A DNA stretch of 9,386 bases from Prevotella sp. UBA4339. GTDB lineage: Bacteria; Bacteroidota; Bacteroidia; Bacteroidales; Bacteroidaceae. Both the position numbers and the translations under genes were made by a program. The notes beneath the pieces are model-generated. The model saw nothing but the letters and a program-made list of their open reading frames with translations, did no database searches and was not told the DNA's origin. Below, piece after piece: positions 1 through 7,403 of the stretch; the stretch's first letter is position 1, and each line of letters starts with the position of its first letter. The stretch covers positions 1 to 9,386 of the forward strand of contig DGTJ01000072.1 of the NCBI GenBank assembly GCA_002393725.1. Reading direction: 5' to 3'.

Positions 1-4
1 GACA

Positions 5-1579
5 ATGACAAGCGAAGTAATCATCGATGTGCAGCCGAAGGACATCTCGATAGCACTGCTCGAAGACAAGACGCTGGTGGAATACCAGAAAGAGCAGCGC
101 ACGGCATCCTTCACGGTGGGCAACATCTATGCGGCAAAGGTCAAGAAACTGATGCCGGGACTGAACGCATGTTTCGTCGACGTTGGGGCAGAGCGTGTGG
201 CGTTCCTGCATTATCTTGACTTAGGTGCTCAATTCAGCTCATACCAGAAATACCTGAAACAGGTGATGAGCGACAGAAAGAAACTCTATCCGATGCAGAA
301 GGCCAACATCCTGCCGAAGCTGCCCAAGGAGGGCAGTATAGCCAATACGCTGCAGGTGGGCGACGAGGTGCTCGTGCAGATCGTCAAGGAACCCATCAAC
401 ACCAAGGGTCCGCGACTGTCATGCGAGCTGAGCTTCGCAGGAAGATACCTCGTGCTGATGCCTTTCGAGGATACTGTTTCGGTATCGACAAAGATCAAGA
501 GAGGCGAGGAGCGCAGCCGACTCAAACAGCTCATACAGAGCATCAAGCCCAAAAACTTCGGTGTGATAGTACGCACCGTGGCCGAGGGCAAGCGGGCTGC
601 CGAACTCGACGCCGAACTGAAGATCCTGCTCAAGCGTTGGGAAGACACTATCACCAAGGTACAGAAGACCACACAGAGGCCTCAGCTGTGCTTTGAGGAG
701 CAGAGCCGCGCCGTAGCACTGCTGCGCGACCTGTTTAATCCGACTTACGACGGCATTCACATCAACGATGCCGAGATGTGCCAGCAGGTACAGGATTATC
801 TCGGACTGATTGCCCCGGAAAAGAAAGACATCGTGAAGATATACAACGGCAAGGTGCCTATCTTCGACAACTTCAATGTTACCAAGCAGCTTAAGTCAGG
901 ATTCGGCAAGACCGTGAACTATAAGCACGGAGCCTATCTTATCATCGAGCATACGGAAGCCATGCATGTGGTGGATGTGAACAGCGGTACCCGCCTGAAA
1001 AAAGAGAACGGACAGGAAGCCAATGCCCTGGAGACCAACCTCGGAGCTGCCGATGAGTTGGCAAGGCAACTGAGACTACGGGATATGGGAGGAATCATCG
1101 TAGTGGACTTCGTCGACATGAAACTGGCCGAAGACCGGCAGATTCTCTACGAGCGGATGTGCAAGAACATGCAGAAAGACCGCGCCAAGCACAACATCCT
1201 GCCGCTCTCGAAGTTCGGACTCATGCAGATCACACGACAGAGAGTAAGGCCTGCTATGGACGTAAATGTCGAAGAAGACTGTCCCACATGTCACGGAACG
1301 GGAAAAATCAAGTCGAGCATACTCTTCACCGACCAGCTGGAGAGCAAGATTGACCGCCTAGTCAACAAGATAGGAATACACAAGTTCTACCTGCACGTAC
1401 ATCCCTACGTGGCTGCCTACATCAGCAAGGGCATGGTGAGCCTGAAGATGAAATGGCAGATGAGATACGGACTAGGAGTAAGGATCGTGCCGTCGCAGAA
1501 ACTGGCTTTCCTCCAGTATGAGTTCTATGACTCCAACATGCAGTTCATAGACATGAAGGAGGAAATCGAGACTACGTGA
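5..1579 (+). CDS. rng: Ribonuclease G (RNase E/G family)
   Basis: Single-strand-specific endoribonuclease of the RNase E/G family, acting in the cytoplasm in rRNA maturation and mRNA decay. The 524-residue product begins with the family's beta-strand lead-in and an S1 RNA-binding domain (about residues 36-140; VGNIYAAKV, PGLNACFVDVG, AFLHYLDLG). The catalytic DNase I-like domain follows: VVDVNSG near 322-328 and VVDFVDM near 366-372 supply the two metal-binding aspartates, D324 and D368, equivalent to D303 and D346 of E. coli RNase E by motif match. The zinc-link motif CPTCHGTG lies at 426-433. The protein ends shortly after a small RNase G-like C-terminal domain, with no long RNase E scaffold tail, so RNase G fits better. 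The ATG at 5 gives the family's usual N-terminus (MTSEVIIDV) and appears complete. Compared from memory with E. coli RNase G, the S1 domain has a lysine-rich insertion of roughly 15-20 residues (about 78-112). The promoter lies upstream of the window. Confidence 0.96.
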   Translation: MTSEVIIDVQPKDISIALLEDKTLVEYQKEQRTASFTVGNIYAAKVKKLMPGLNACFVDVGAERVAFLHYLDLGAQFSSYQKYLKQVMSDRKKLYPMQKANILPKLPKEGSIANTLQVGDEVLVQIVKEPINTKGPRLSCELSFAGRYLVLMPFEDTVSVSTKIKRGEERSRLKQLIQSIKPKNFGVIVRTVAEGKRAAELDAELKILLKRWEDTITKVQKTTQRPQLCFEEQSRAVALLRDLFNPTYDGIHINDAEMCQQVQDYLGLIAPEKKDIVKIYNGKVPIFDNFNVTKQLKSGFGKTVNYKHGAYLIIEHTEAMHVVDVNSGTRLKKENGQEANALETNLGAADELARQLRLRDMGGIIVVDFVDMKLAEDRQILYERMCKNMQKDRAKHNILPLSKFGLMQITRQRVRPAMDVNVEEDCPTCHGTGKIKSSILFTDQLESKIDRLVNKIGIHKFYLHVHPYVAAYISKGMVSLKMKWQMRYGLGVRIVPSQKLAFLQYEFYDSNMQFIDMKEEIETT

Positions 1580-1584
1580 ACGCG

Positions 1585-1592
1585 AAAGGAGG
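1585..1592 (+). promoter_or_regulatory. Shine-Dalgarno-like site before the glycosyltransferase
   Basis: AAAGGAGG sits 8 bases before the ATG at 1601, in the 21-base gap after rng. This is close to a perfect anti-SD complement at good spacing. Bacteroidota genes generally lack such sites, and the other starts in this window have A/T-rich leaders, so it stands out. Its function is inferred; a purine-rich stretch could arise by chance. Confidence 0.5.
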
Positions 1593-1600
1593 AATGAGAG

Positions 1601-2785
1601 ATGCTGGCACTTAAGGTTGTGTTCTGGGTATGTGTGTTCGTGGTATTCTATACCTATTTAGGATATGGGATGCTGCTGTGGCTCATCATCAAGATCAAGA
1701 GGCTCGTGAAGGGCAAACAGCCCCCTACCCCTATGCCCTCAGACGATGAGCTGCCGACAATGACACTCATGATATGCGCCTACAACGAACAAGACGTGGT
1801 GGCAGAGAAAATGCAGAATACCCGCGCCCTGGACTATCCGAAGGATAAGTTCAGGGTGATGTGGGTAACTGACGGCAGCAACGACCGCACCAACGAGCTG
1901 CTAAAGGAATATCCCGAAGTAGACATCGTGTTCTCACCAGAGCGCAGAGGCAAGACAGCCGCACTGAAGCACGGTCTCAGGGAGATAAAGACCGAATATG
2001 TGGCATTCACCGATGCCAACACTATGATCAACAGCGGAGCCATGAAAGAGATAGCCCGGCTATTTATGGACAAGACCGTAGGCTGCGTAAGTGGAGAGAA
2101 GCGCGTTGCAGCACGCAAGGAAGGAGAGATGGCTGCCGAGGGCGAAGGTCTCTACTGGCGCTACGAGAGCACCCTGAAGAGATGGGACTCAGAGCTGTAC
2201 TCCACGATGGGAGCTGCCGGAGAGCTATATGCCATCGACCCCACACTATGCTGCGAGGTGCCCGACAATGCTCTGCTCGACGACTTCATGATGTCGATGT
2301 ATATCGTTGACGGAGGCAAGCGTATAGCATACTCACCCGACGCCTATGCCCTGGAATACGGTTCTGCCGATATCCGTGAGGAATCCAAGCGCAAGAGGCG
2401 CATCGCTGCAGGAGGACTGCAGAGCATCTGGTGGCTGAGGAAGATGCTGAATCCTTTCAGGCAGCCACTCGTGGCATTCCAGTATATCAGCCACAGAGTG
2501 CTCAGATGGAGCCTCACTCCTATCGCCTTGGTGATATTGCTTGCGGTCAATGCATTGCTTGTGGCAATGGGAGCAGGAATGGTATATACCATCATCCTGG
2601 CACTGCAGATATCACTATATATGGCAGCTCTCGCAGGATATGTCATGAGCAAGCACGGGAAAAGAAACAAACTGCTATATACAGCCTACTATTTCGTGTT
2701 TATGAACCTCAATGTTTTCAGAGGAATTTCTTATTTAAGGACCCACAGCAACAGCGGAGCATGGGAAAAAGCAAGAAGAAGTTGA
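1601..2785 (+). CDS. Membrane-bound family 2 glycosyltransferase
   Basis: Probable processive-type GT2 enzyme that transfers a sugar from a nucleotide-sugar donor at the inner membrane, likely for a cell-surface or exported polysaccharide; donor and acceptor cannot be told from sequence. The 394-residue protein has an N-terminal membrane helix (about 5-30). A cytosolic GT-A domain follows: the nucleotide-binding start TLMICAYNE (55-63), VTDGSNDRT (89-97), RRGKTAAL (115-122), and the metal-binding TDAN (137-140, in place of DxD). The likely catalytic acidic pair is in LLDDFMMS (225-232), and RKRRIAAGGLQ (263-273) sits where processive GT2s carry Q/RxxRW, here without the Trp. Two C-terminal helices (about 302-325 and 327-348) complete a BcsA/PgaC-like layout without a PilZ domain. 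It starts 21 bases after rng, preceded by a good Shine-Dalgarno, and is probably co-transcribed with rng. No polysaccharide-export partner genes are adjacent. Confidence 0.88.
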   Translation: MLALKVVFWVCVFVVFYTYLGYGMLLWLIIKIKRLVKGKQPPTPMPSDDELPTMTLMICAYNEQDVVAEKMQNTRALDYPKDKFRVMWVTDGSNDRTNELLKEYPEVDIVFSPERRGKTAALKHGLREIKTEYVAFTDANTMINSGAMKEIARLFMDKTVGCVSGEKRVAARKEGEMAAEGEGLYWRYESTLKRWDSELYSTMGAAGELYAIDPTLCCEVPDNALLDDFMMSMYIVDGGKRIAYSPDAYALEYGSADIREESKRKRRIAAGGLQSIWWLRKMLNPFRQPLVAFQYISHRVLRWSLTPIALVILLAVNALLVAMGAGMVYTIILALQISLYMAALAGYVMSKHGKRNKLLYTAYYFVFMNLNVFRGISYLRTHSNSGAWEKARRS

Positions 2786-2803
2786 AAAAAATCTCCTTTT
2801 TTC

Positions 2804-2834
2804 TTTGTTTATACAAAAAAAATGTGTATTTTTG
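2804..2834 (+). promoter_or_regulatory. Bacteroidota-type promoter for the kinase gene
   Basis: A -33 element TTTG (2804-2807) and a -7 element TATTTTTG (2827-2834, fitting TAnnTTTG) are separated by exactly 19 bases, matching the sigma-ABfr consensus. The surrounding 106-base gap is strongly A/T-rich. Transcription should start around 2838-2845, giving a leader of about 50 bases before the ATG at 2892. The site separates the kinase-phosphatase unit from the rng-glycosyltransferase unit. Confidence 0.72.
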
Positions 2835-2891
2835 TACCCAAATATACAAAAAAACAATCCTTAAAAGTAAGAAATTATTTCAACAAAGAGG

Positions 2892-4136
2892 ATGGAAGAT
2901 AGTGAAAGAAGAATCTTGCTGCAAAGATTAGCAGAAGTAGACAGGAAACTAAAACTGGCACAAGAGCAGCTTGAAATTGCAAACAGGAAAATCAAGGAAT
3001 ACGAAGAGAAAGCCTTGAAAGCTGAGAAGGCGAGCAAGATGAAATCGCTCTTCCTGGCCAACATGAGTCATGAAATCCGCACCCCTCTCAATGCCATCGA
3101 AGGATTCTCAAGAGTCATCGCAGAGACTGACTCAGAAGAGGACCGTTTGAAATATTTCCAAATCATCGAAAGCAACAACCAGCGCCTGGGAAGTCTTGTA
3201 AACGAAATCCTGGACCTCTCACGCGTTGAGTCGGGAGAAATAGTAATCAAGAAAGAGAAGACCGACCTCACTACCCTCTTCGGCAGTATAGAGCAACTCT
3301 TCAAATTCCGCTGTCCGGAGACAGTAAGACTGGAATGGGTCAAGCCGCTGATGTCAGTATCGATGATGACAGACGTTAACCGACTGACACAGGTACTCTC
3401 TAACCTGATAAGCAATGCACTCAAGCACACCACTGAGGGCAGCATCACATTCGGACACAACTTCATAGACGATAATCAGAAAATAGAGTTCTACGTAAAT
3501 GATACAGGCTCTGGTATCGAACCGCAGTTCCTGAATCATATCTTCGATGCCTATGCATCAAAAGACGCAGAACAGCAAAATGGCTTCGGCCTTGGACTGG
3601 CCCTCTGCAAGATCATCGTTGAGAAGCTCGGAGGAACCATCAGCTGCAAATCTGTTCTCGGCAAGGGGTCGAGGTTCTCCTTCATATTGCCATTCGAAGG
3701 CTCTATAGGAGGTAAGAACACCGAATCTACCACAACGGCTAACTTAAGGACAATCCGCGTCAGCCAGCGTTCGGAGATGAACATGAAGACCATCCTTGTG
3801 GCAGAGGATGAGGACAGCAACTTTGAACTCGTGAAGATCGTGCTCCAGAGGAGCTACCGCCTGATACGTGCCCACAACGGCATCGAGGCTGTGCAGCTGA
3901 ATGAAGACGAGCATCCCGACCTTATACTTATGGACATCCGCATGCCAGACATGAACGGCCTTGATGCCACACGCATCATCAAGGAGATAAACCACGATAC
4001 ACCCGTAGTGGCTCTCAGCGCCTACGCATTCGATGAGAACATCCGCGAAGCAAAAGCAGCCGGATGTGACGAGTTCATGGCAAAGCCTTTCCGCGTGGAG
4101 AGCCTCATTGATATGGTAAAGAAATATATTGGCTAA
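2892..4136 (+). CDS. Soluble hybrid histidine kinase with C-terminal receiver domain
   Basis: Two-component signalling protein that should autophosphorylate on His and pass phosphate to its own receiver aspartate. In 414 residues: a charged, probably coiled-coil N-terminus (about 1-47); a HisKA domain with SHEIRTPLNAI (H60); and a HATPase domain with N-box NLISNALKHT (171-180), G1 DTGSGI (204-209) and G2 GFGLGLAL (231-238). A linker (about 268-297) leads to a REC domain with acidic EDED (305-308), phospho-acceptor D348 in LMDIRMP, S376 and K398 (AKPF). All core catalytic residues are present. No membrane helix, PAS, GAF or other sensor domain is visible, and there is no DNA-binding or other output domain. 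A signal probably enters through the coiled coil or a partner protein, and phosphate may move on to a separate Hpt or regulator; both are inferences. The ATG at 2892 follows a good promoter. It is probably co-transcribed with the gene 17 bases downstream. Confidence 0.94.
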   Translation: MEDSERRILLQRLAEVDRKLKLAQEQLEIANRKIKEYEEKALKAEKASKMKSLFLANMSHEIRTPLNAIEGFSRVIAETDSEEDRLKYFQIIESNNQRLGSLVNEILDLSRVESGEIVIKKEKTDLTTLFGSIEQLFKFRCPETVRLEWVKPLMSVSMMTDVNRLTQVLSNLISNALKHTTEGSITFGHNFIDDNQKIEFYVNDTGSGIEPQFLNHIFDAYASKDAEQQNGFGLGLALCKIIVEKLGGTISCKSVLGKGSRFSFILPFEGSIGGKNTESTTTANLRTIRVSQRSEMNMKTILVAEDEDSNFELVKIVLQRSYRLIRAHNGIEAVQLNEDEHPDLILMDIRMPDMNGLDATRIIKEINHDTPVVALSAYAFDENIREAKAAGCDEFMAKPFRVESLIDMVKKYIG

Positions 4137-4153
4137 CTAAAAAAATAACAGAC

Positions 4154-5218
4154 ATGGGTAAACTTGCTGTACAGAAATACTTCTCGTTTATGATTCTTAT
4201 CCTCACGGCTATAATGATGGTATTCACATTTGTAGGACTGTATGGGGGTGAAGTTAATCCTGCAGGAAACACTGCTCGTGCACTAATGGTATTTGCATTG
4301 CCACTACTGATAATCGGTAATGTGGTGCTGCTGATCTATTGGCTGATAATGAGGCGCTGGCATTGGATGCTTATGCCACTGATAACACTCCTATGCTGTA
4401 TTCCATACATCGGGACGCTCTATCAGTTCGGGAGTCTGGATGAGAATGCAGAAAAACAGGATGGACTGAAGATTGCGTCTTACAACGTGGCACTCTTCGG
4501 AAGGGAGACTTCCGGATTCATGGCCCAGGACATCCTCTCGGAGATGAAGAAGCAGAAGGTGGACGTACTCTGCATGCAGGAGTATTCAGACCATAGTGGA
4601 GACAAGGTGAACTCCGAGTCGTATAAGGAATACTTCAAGTATATGGTGATGGGGCAGAATGATATGGTGATCTATAGCCGATATCCTATTGCAAGGTCGA
4701 AGAACATCCCGTTTGAGATGACCAACAACAGTGCGATGTGGGCAGAGATAAAGTATAAGGGCCAGATGATTCGCGTGTATAACGCCCACTTGGAGACCAC
4801 TGGCATCAACACCACCCTGCGCCGCGCGGCAAAGGTAGAGGCTGCCACCGGAGTAGAGATTGAGAACAATGCCGTGCTGAATGCTATCTACGGCAATTAC
4901 ACTATCGGAATGATGGCTCGTGCAGGACAGGCTAACGTCCTGGCGATGGACATGAGAGAGTCGGAGGCACCGATCATCGTGTGCGGTGACTTCAACGACG
5001 TGCCATATTCGTATGTCTATAACACTATGAAAGGAAATCTCGTCGACGGATTCAAAGAGTGCGGTAGCGGGTTTATGTACACCTATAGAGGAGGAAAGAA
5101 GATGGTACGTATCGACTACATCTTCCATGACGAGAGATTCAAGGGTCTCTCATTCTATAAGAAAGAGCTCACACTATCCGACCACTTCCCGGTATTCCTG
5201 AAGCTGGATGTGAAATAG
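4154..5218 (+). CDS. Membrane-anchored endonuclease/exonuclease/phosphatase family protein
   Basis: Metal-dependent phosphodiesterase or nuclease of the EEP (DNase I-like) superfamily; the substrate is unknown (nucleic acid, phosphoinositide or another phosphodiester). The N-terminal quarter holds three predicted membrane helices (about 12-30, 43-66, 70-90). With the basic N-terminus and MRRWH (66-70) on the cytoplasmic side, the catalytic domain (about 104-354) would face the periplasm. EEP motifs occur in order: SYNVALFG (109-116), MQEY with metal ligand E143, YNAHLE (209-214, H212), GDFNDVP (278-284, D279 and N281), RIDYIF (319-324) and SDHFPV (342-347, H344). All expected catalytic positions are filled, so it should be active. 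This three-helix layout is common in Bacteroidota EEP proteins, from memory. It follows the histidine kinase by 17 A-rich bases and ends just before a strong hairpin, so the two genes form one unit. Confidence 0.9.
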   Translation: MGKLAVQKYFSFMILILTAIMMVFTFVGLYGGEVNPAGNTARALMVFALPLLIIGNVVLLIYWLIMRRWHWMLMPLITLLCCIPYIGTLYQFGSLDENAEKQDGLKIASYNVALFGRETSGFMAQDILSEMKKQKVDVLCMQEYSDHSGDKVNSESYKEYFKYMVMGQNDMVIYSRYPIARSKNIPFEMTNNSAMWAEIKYKGQMIRVYNAHLETTGINTTLRRAAKVEAATGVEIENNAVLNAIYGNYTIGMMARAGQANVLAMDMRESEAPIIVCGDFNDVPYSYVYNTMKGNLVDGFKECGSGFMYTYRGGKKMVRIDYIFHDERFKGLSFYKKELTLSDHFPVFLKLDVK

Positions 5219-5237
5219 TAAATAAGCAAATAGAAAC

Positions 5238-5269
5238 CAAGAGCCCTGATCTTTCGGTCAGGGCTCTTG
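5238..5269. terminator. Bidirectional hairpin terminator between convergent genes
   Basis: A perfect 12-base inverted repeat, CAAGAGCCCTGA (5238-5249) and TCAGGGCTCTTG (5258-5269), with an 8-base loop. An outer repeat, AAGCAAA (5224-5230) with TTTGCTT (5271-5277), could extend the structure across a bulge. It starts 19 bases after the plus-strand stop at 5218 and lies 7 bases beyond the end of the minus-strand gene at 5277. T-rich sequence follows on both strands, though without a long T run, so it probably serves both converging transcripts. Confidence 0.88.
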
Positions 5270-5276
5270 ATTTGCT

Positions 5277-5738
5277 TTATACAATCTTGAAACGTACTCT
5301 GAACGACCGCTGTTGCTCGTCCCAGTTAGTGCCAAGCATCTCAAAGCGTCCTATCTGAGAGGTTGAGCGCACATGCTTTCCTATACACGGACATACGTCG
5401 TAATCACCTATCCGCACTAGTCGTATCGTCTCTGAAGCATCATCAGGCAGCCTGTCAAGTGATATCCCCTCAGGGAGACTATCGCGTGTGACAAACTCGA
5501 AAGTAATGGGCAGATCTTCGTCGATAAGTTCATTCATGCGACGCTCTATCTCCTTCTCCTCCTGACGTGAGGGCTTGTGGTCGAGATAGAAGCTCATCTT
5601 GCTCTTCTTGCGCTCCACATGTGCATTATAGCTCCTCTCACAGCCGAAAATGCGGATCATCGTCTGATTCAGCAAGTGCTCCGCAGTATGTGCTGGAGGA
5701 TACTCTGACTTGTTATGGTCGTTTAGTTCGTAATCCAT
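5277..5738 (-). CDS. Small AlaX-type tRNA-editing protein
   Basis: Stand-alone relative of the editing domain of alanyl- and threonyl-tRNA synthetases, expected to hydrolyse mischarged tRNA (such as Ser-tRNA(Ala)) in trans in the cytoplasm. In 153 residues it has the first zinc-binding motif, HTAEHLL (17-23, H17 and H21 as HxxxH), and the second, C118-IGK-H122 in DVCPCIGKHV, matching the CxxxH of AlaRS and AlaX. An additional cysteine, C116, lies just before it. The length fits the short AlaX class with no N-terminal glycine-rich domain and no C-terminal extension, so substrate choice is uncertain. It is the last gene of the fabD-GH13 operon: its ATG lies 9 bases after the GH13 stop, and its stop abuts the shared terminator. 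The start at 5738 gives HTAEHLL near the N-terminus as usual for the family. A link to the upstream metabolic genes is not evident. Confidence 0.88.
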   Translation of the reverse strand: MDYELNDHNKSEYPPAHTAEHLLNQTMIRIFGCERSYNAHVERKKSKMSFYLDHKPSRQEEKEIERRMNELIDEDLPITFEFVTRDSLPEGISLDRLPDDASETIRLVRIGDYDVCPCIGKHVRSTSQIGRFEMLGTNWDEQQRSFRVRFKIV

Positions 5739-5747
5739 TGTAGTATT

Positions 5748-7403
5748 CTATGCCTTGAATTTCAGAATTGCAACACCCTGCGCATCGACACATACAGTCA
5801 CTGCCTCGTCACGCTTCAGAGTGATCTTGAGTATATTGCCGGAAAGCAGCTCTGTGGCTTGGGCATTCTTCTCACTGATGCCGAGATAGTCGAAAGCATG
5901 AGCGGGAATGGTGATGTTTGCCGTTGCAGGCGCACTGTCAAAGTTGGCAACGACAAGCAGTGCCTCACTACCAGCCTTACGCAAGAATGCATACTGCCTC
6001 TGGCAGTCACCATTGACGTACATAAGGTCGAAAGACACACCCTCCACCGCAGCCTTCTCACTACGGGCGATATTGATAATCTTGGCGTATGTCTCCTTCA
6101 GGCCCTTCTCGGCTGCTGTAAGCTTTCTGGCGGCAGCACGGGCAAGTGTGTCGACACTCCAGTAGTCGAAGATGGTGGTGCGTCCGTCATGTCCGCTGAA
6201 GCCTTCCTTGTCCATACCTTTCTCACCATACTCTTGCCCTGCGTATATCATCAGCGGATTCTTCTGCAGCAGAGCCGATACGGCAAGAGCGGGGATTCCC
6301 TTCCGGGCATCACCGGCAAAGAAGCTGCTGGCAATGCGCTGCTCGTCATGATTCTCGAGGAAATACAGCATGTGGTCACGGATATCGTCCGTAGCCTGCC
6401 ATGCACCTGTGATACTATGAGTAGACAGGTTGCCACGCATCACCTCGCGGAGAGTGTCGTACATGCCTACCTTATCATAGAGATAGTCAAAGCCTGCTCC
6501 TATATAGTTACGGTATTCTGCAGGGTTATACACCTCGCCAATGAAGATCTTGTCAGGATAGGCAAACTTCACCTTGTCGGTAGCCCATAGCCAGAAGTCG
6601 GCAGGCACCATCTCTGCCATATCGCAGCGGAAGCCGTCGACACCCTTTCTTGCCCAGAAGAGCAGGATATCTGTCATCTTGCTCCAAGTGTTGGGAATAG
6701 GATTGAAATGCCCTATCCTACCGGCATAATAGTCAAGACCGTAGTTCAACTTCACAGTCTCATACCAGTCATTCACATTCGGTGCATTATGGAAGCAGTC
6801 GTTTCCCGTCGCCTTTGCAGGCTCCTCCAGATATGGCTCTGTCTCACCATGATAAAGGTCGAAGTATGGAGTAAAGCGCTGGCCGGGACAATAGTAGAAA
6901 TTATTCTGGGGGTCGAAGCCGTTCTGGGGATTATCCTCCTCACCAAGATCCTTCACACCATCTGGCTTGCAGACAGAGTGATACTGACGGGCAACATGGT
7001 TGGGCACAAAGTCGATAATCACCTTCATGCCAGCCTTATGAGTGCGCTCTATGAGAGACTCAAACTCAGCCATTCGCTTATCTACATCTACCGCAAGATC
7101 AGGATCTACATCGTAATAGTCAGTGATGGCATAAGGCGATCCTGCCCTACCCTTCACGATGGCAGGATGATTCCTGGGGATTCCATAGGCAGAGTAGTCT
7201 GTCTGTGTGGCATGACGGATAATACCTGTGTACCAAATATGGCTCACGCCCATCTCCCTGATTTTCTTCAGGGCGCTGGGCGTGAAGTCGTTCATCTTTC
7301 CACATCCGTTCTCGGCAAGACTACCGTTCTCCTTGCGGGTGGTGTTCTTATTGCCGTAGAGACGAGTGAAAATCTGATATAAAACTATCTTTTCACTCTT
7401 CAT
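5748..7403 (-). CDS. Cytoplasmic GH13 alpha-amylase family glycoside hydrolase
   Basis: Alpha-glucan-active enzyme of family GH13, likely hydrolysing or transferring alpha-1,4-linked glucose units. In 551 residues, the four conserved regions are all present: I, DFVPNH (131-136); II, GFRCDMAE (257-264) with nucleophile D261; III, IFIGEVY (286-292) with acid/base E290; IV, FLENHDEQR (348-356) with D353 as transition-state stabiliser. The TIM barrel is followed by a small C-terminal beta domain (about 455-551). There is no signal peptide or lipobox, so it should act in the cytoplasm on imported or stored oligosaccharides. Exact specificity (alpha-amylase, glucosidase or glucanotransferase) cannot be read from the motifs. 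The TYGNKNTT-like N-terminus (YQIFTRLYGNKNT) is complete, and the ATG overlaps the fabD stop by one base (TAATG), so translation is probably coupled to fabD. It is followed after 9 bases by the AlaX-like gene. No other starch-utilisation gene is nearby. Confidence 0.93.
   Translation of the reverse strand: MKSEKIVLYQIFTRLYGNKNTTRKENGSLAENGCGKMNDFTPSALKKIREMGVSHIWYTGIIRHATQTDYSAYGIPRNHPAIVKGRAGSPYAITDYYDVDPDLAVDVDKRMAEFESLIERTHKAGMKVIIDFVPNHVARQYHSVCKPDGVKDLGEEDNPQNGFDPQNNFYYCPGQRFTPYFDLYHGETEPYLEEPAKATGNDCFHNAPNVNDWYETVKLNYGLDYYAGRIGHFNPIPNTWSKMTDILLFWARKGVDGFRCDMAEMVPADFWLWATDKVKFAYPDKIFIGEVYNPAEYRNYIGAGFDYLYDKVGMYDTLREVMRGNLSTHSITGAWQATDDIRDHMLYFLENHDEQRIASSFFAGDARKGIPALAVSALLQKNPLMIYAGQEYGEKGMDKEGFSGHDGRTTIFDYWSVDTLARAAARKLTAAEKGLKETYAKIINIARSEKAAVEGVSFDLMYVNGDCQRQYAFLRKAGSEALLVVANFDSAPATANITIPAHAFDYLGISEKNAQATELLSGNILKITLKRDEAVTVCVDAQGVAILKFKA

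Noticed and set aside
2784..2803. Possible terminator hairpin after the glycosyltransferase (GAAAAAA/TTTTTTC)
   Set aside because: The stem is almost only A-T pairs with a 5-6 base loop, so it would be weak. It may simply be part of the A/T-rich promoter region.
2431..2931. Plus-strand open frame spanning the end of the glycosyltransferase and the intergenic region
   Set aside because: It overlaps the glycosyltransferase in another frame, then reads through A/T-rich promoter DNA into low-complexity Lys/Phe sequence, so it is not a real gene.
4586..5128. Open frame of 180 codons opposite the EEP gene
   Set aside because: The histidine- and valine-rich translation has no recognisable motif and lies within the conserved catalytic domain of the EEP protein.
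5859..6590. Open frame of 243 codons opposite the GH13 gene
   Set aside because: It lies wholly inside a well-supported GH13 coding region, shows no family motif and has no promoter or start signal.
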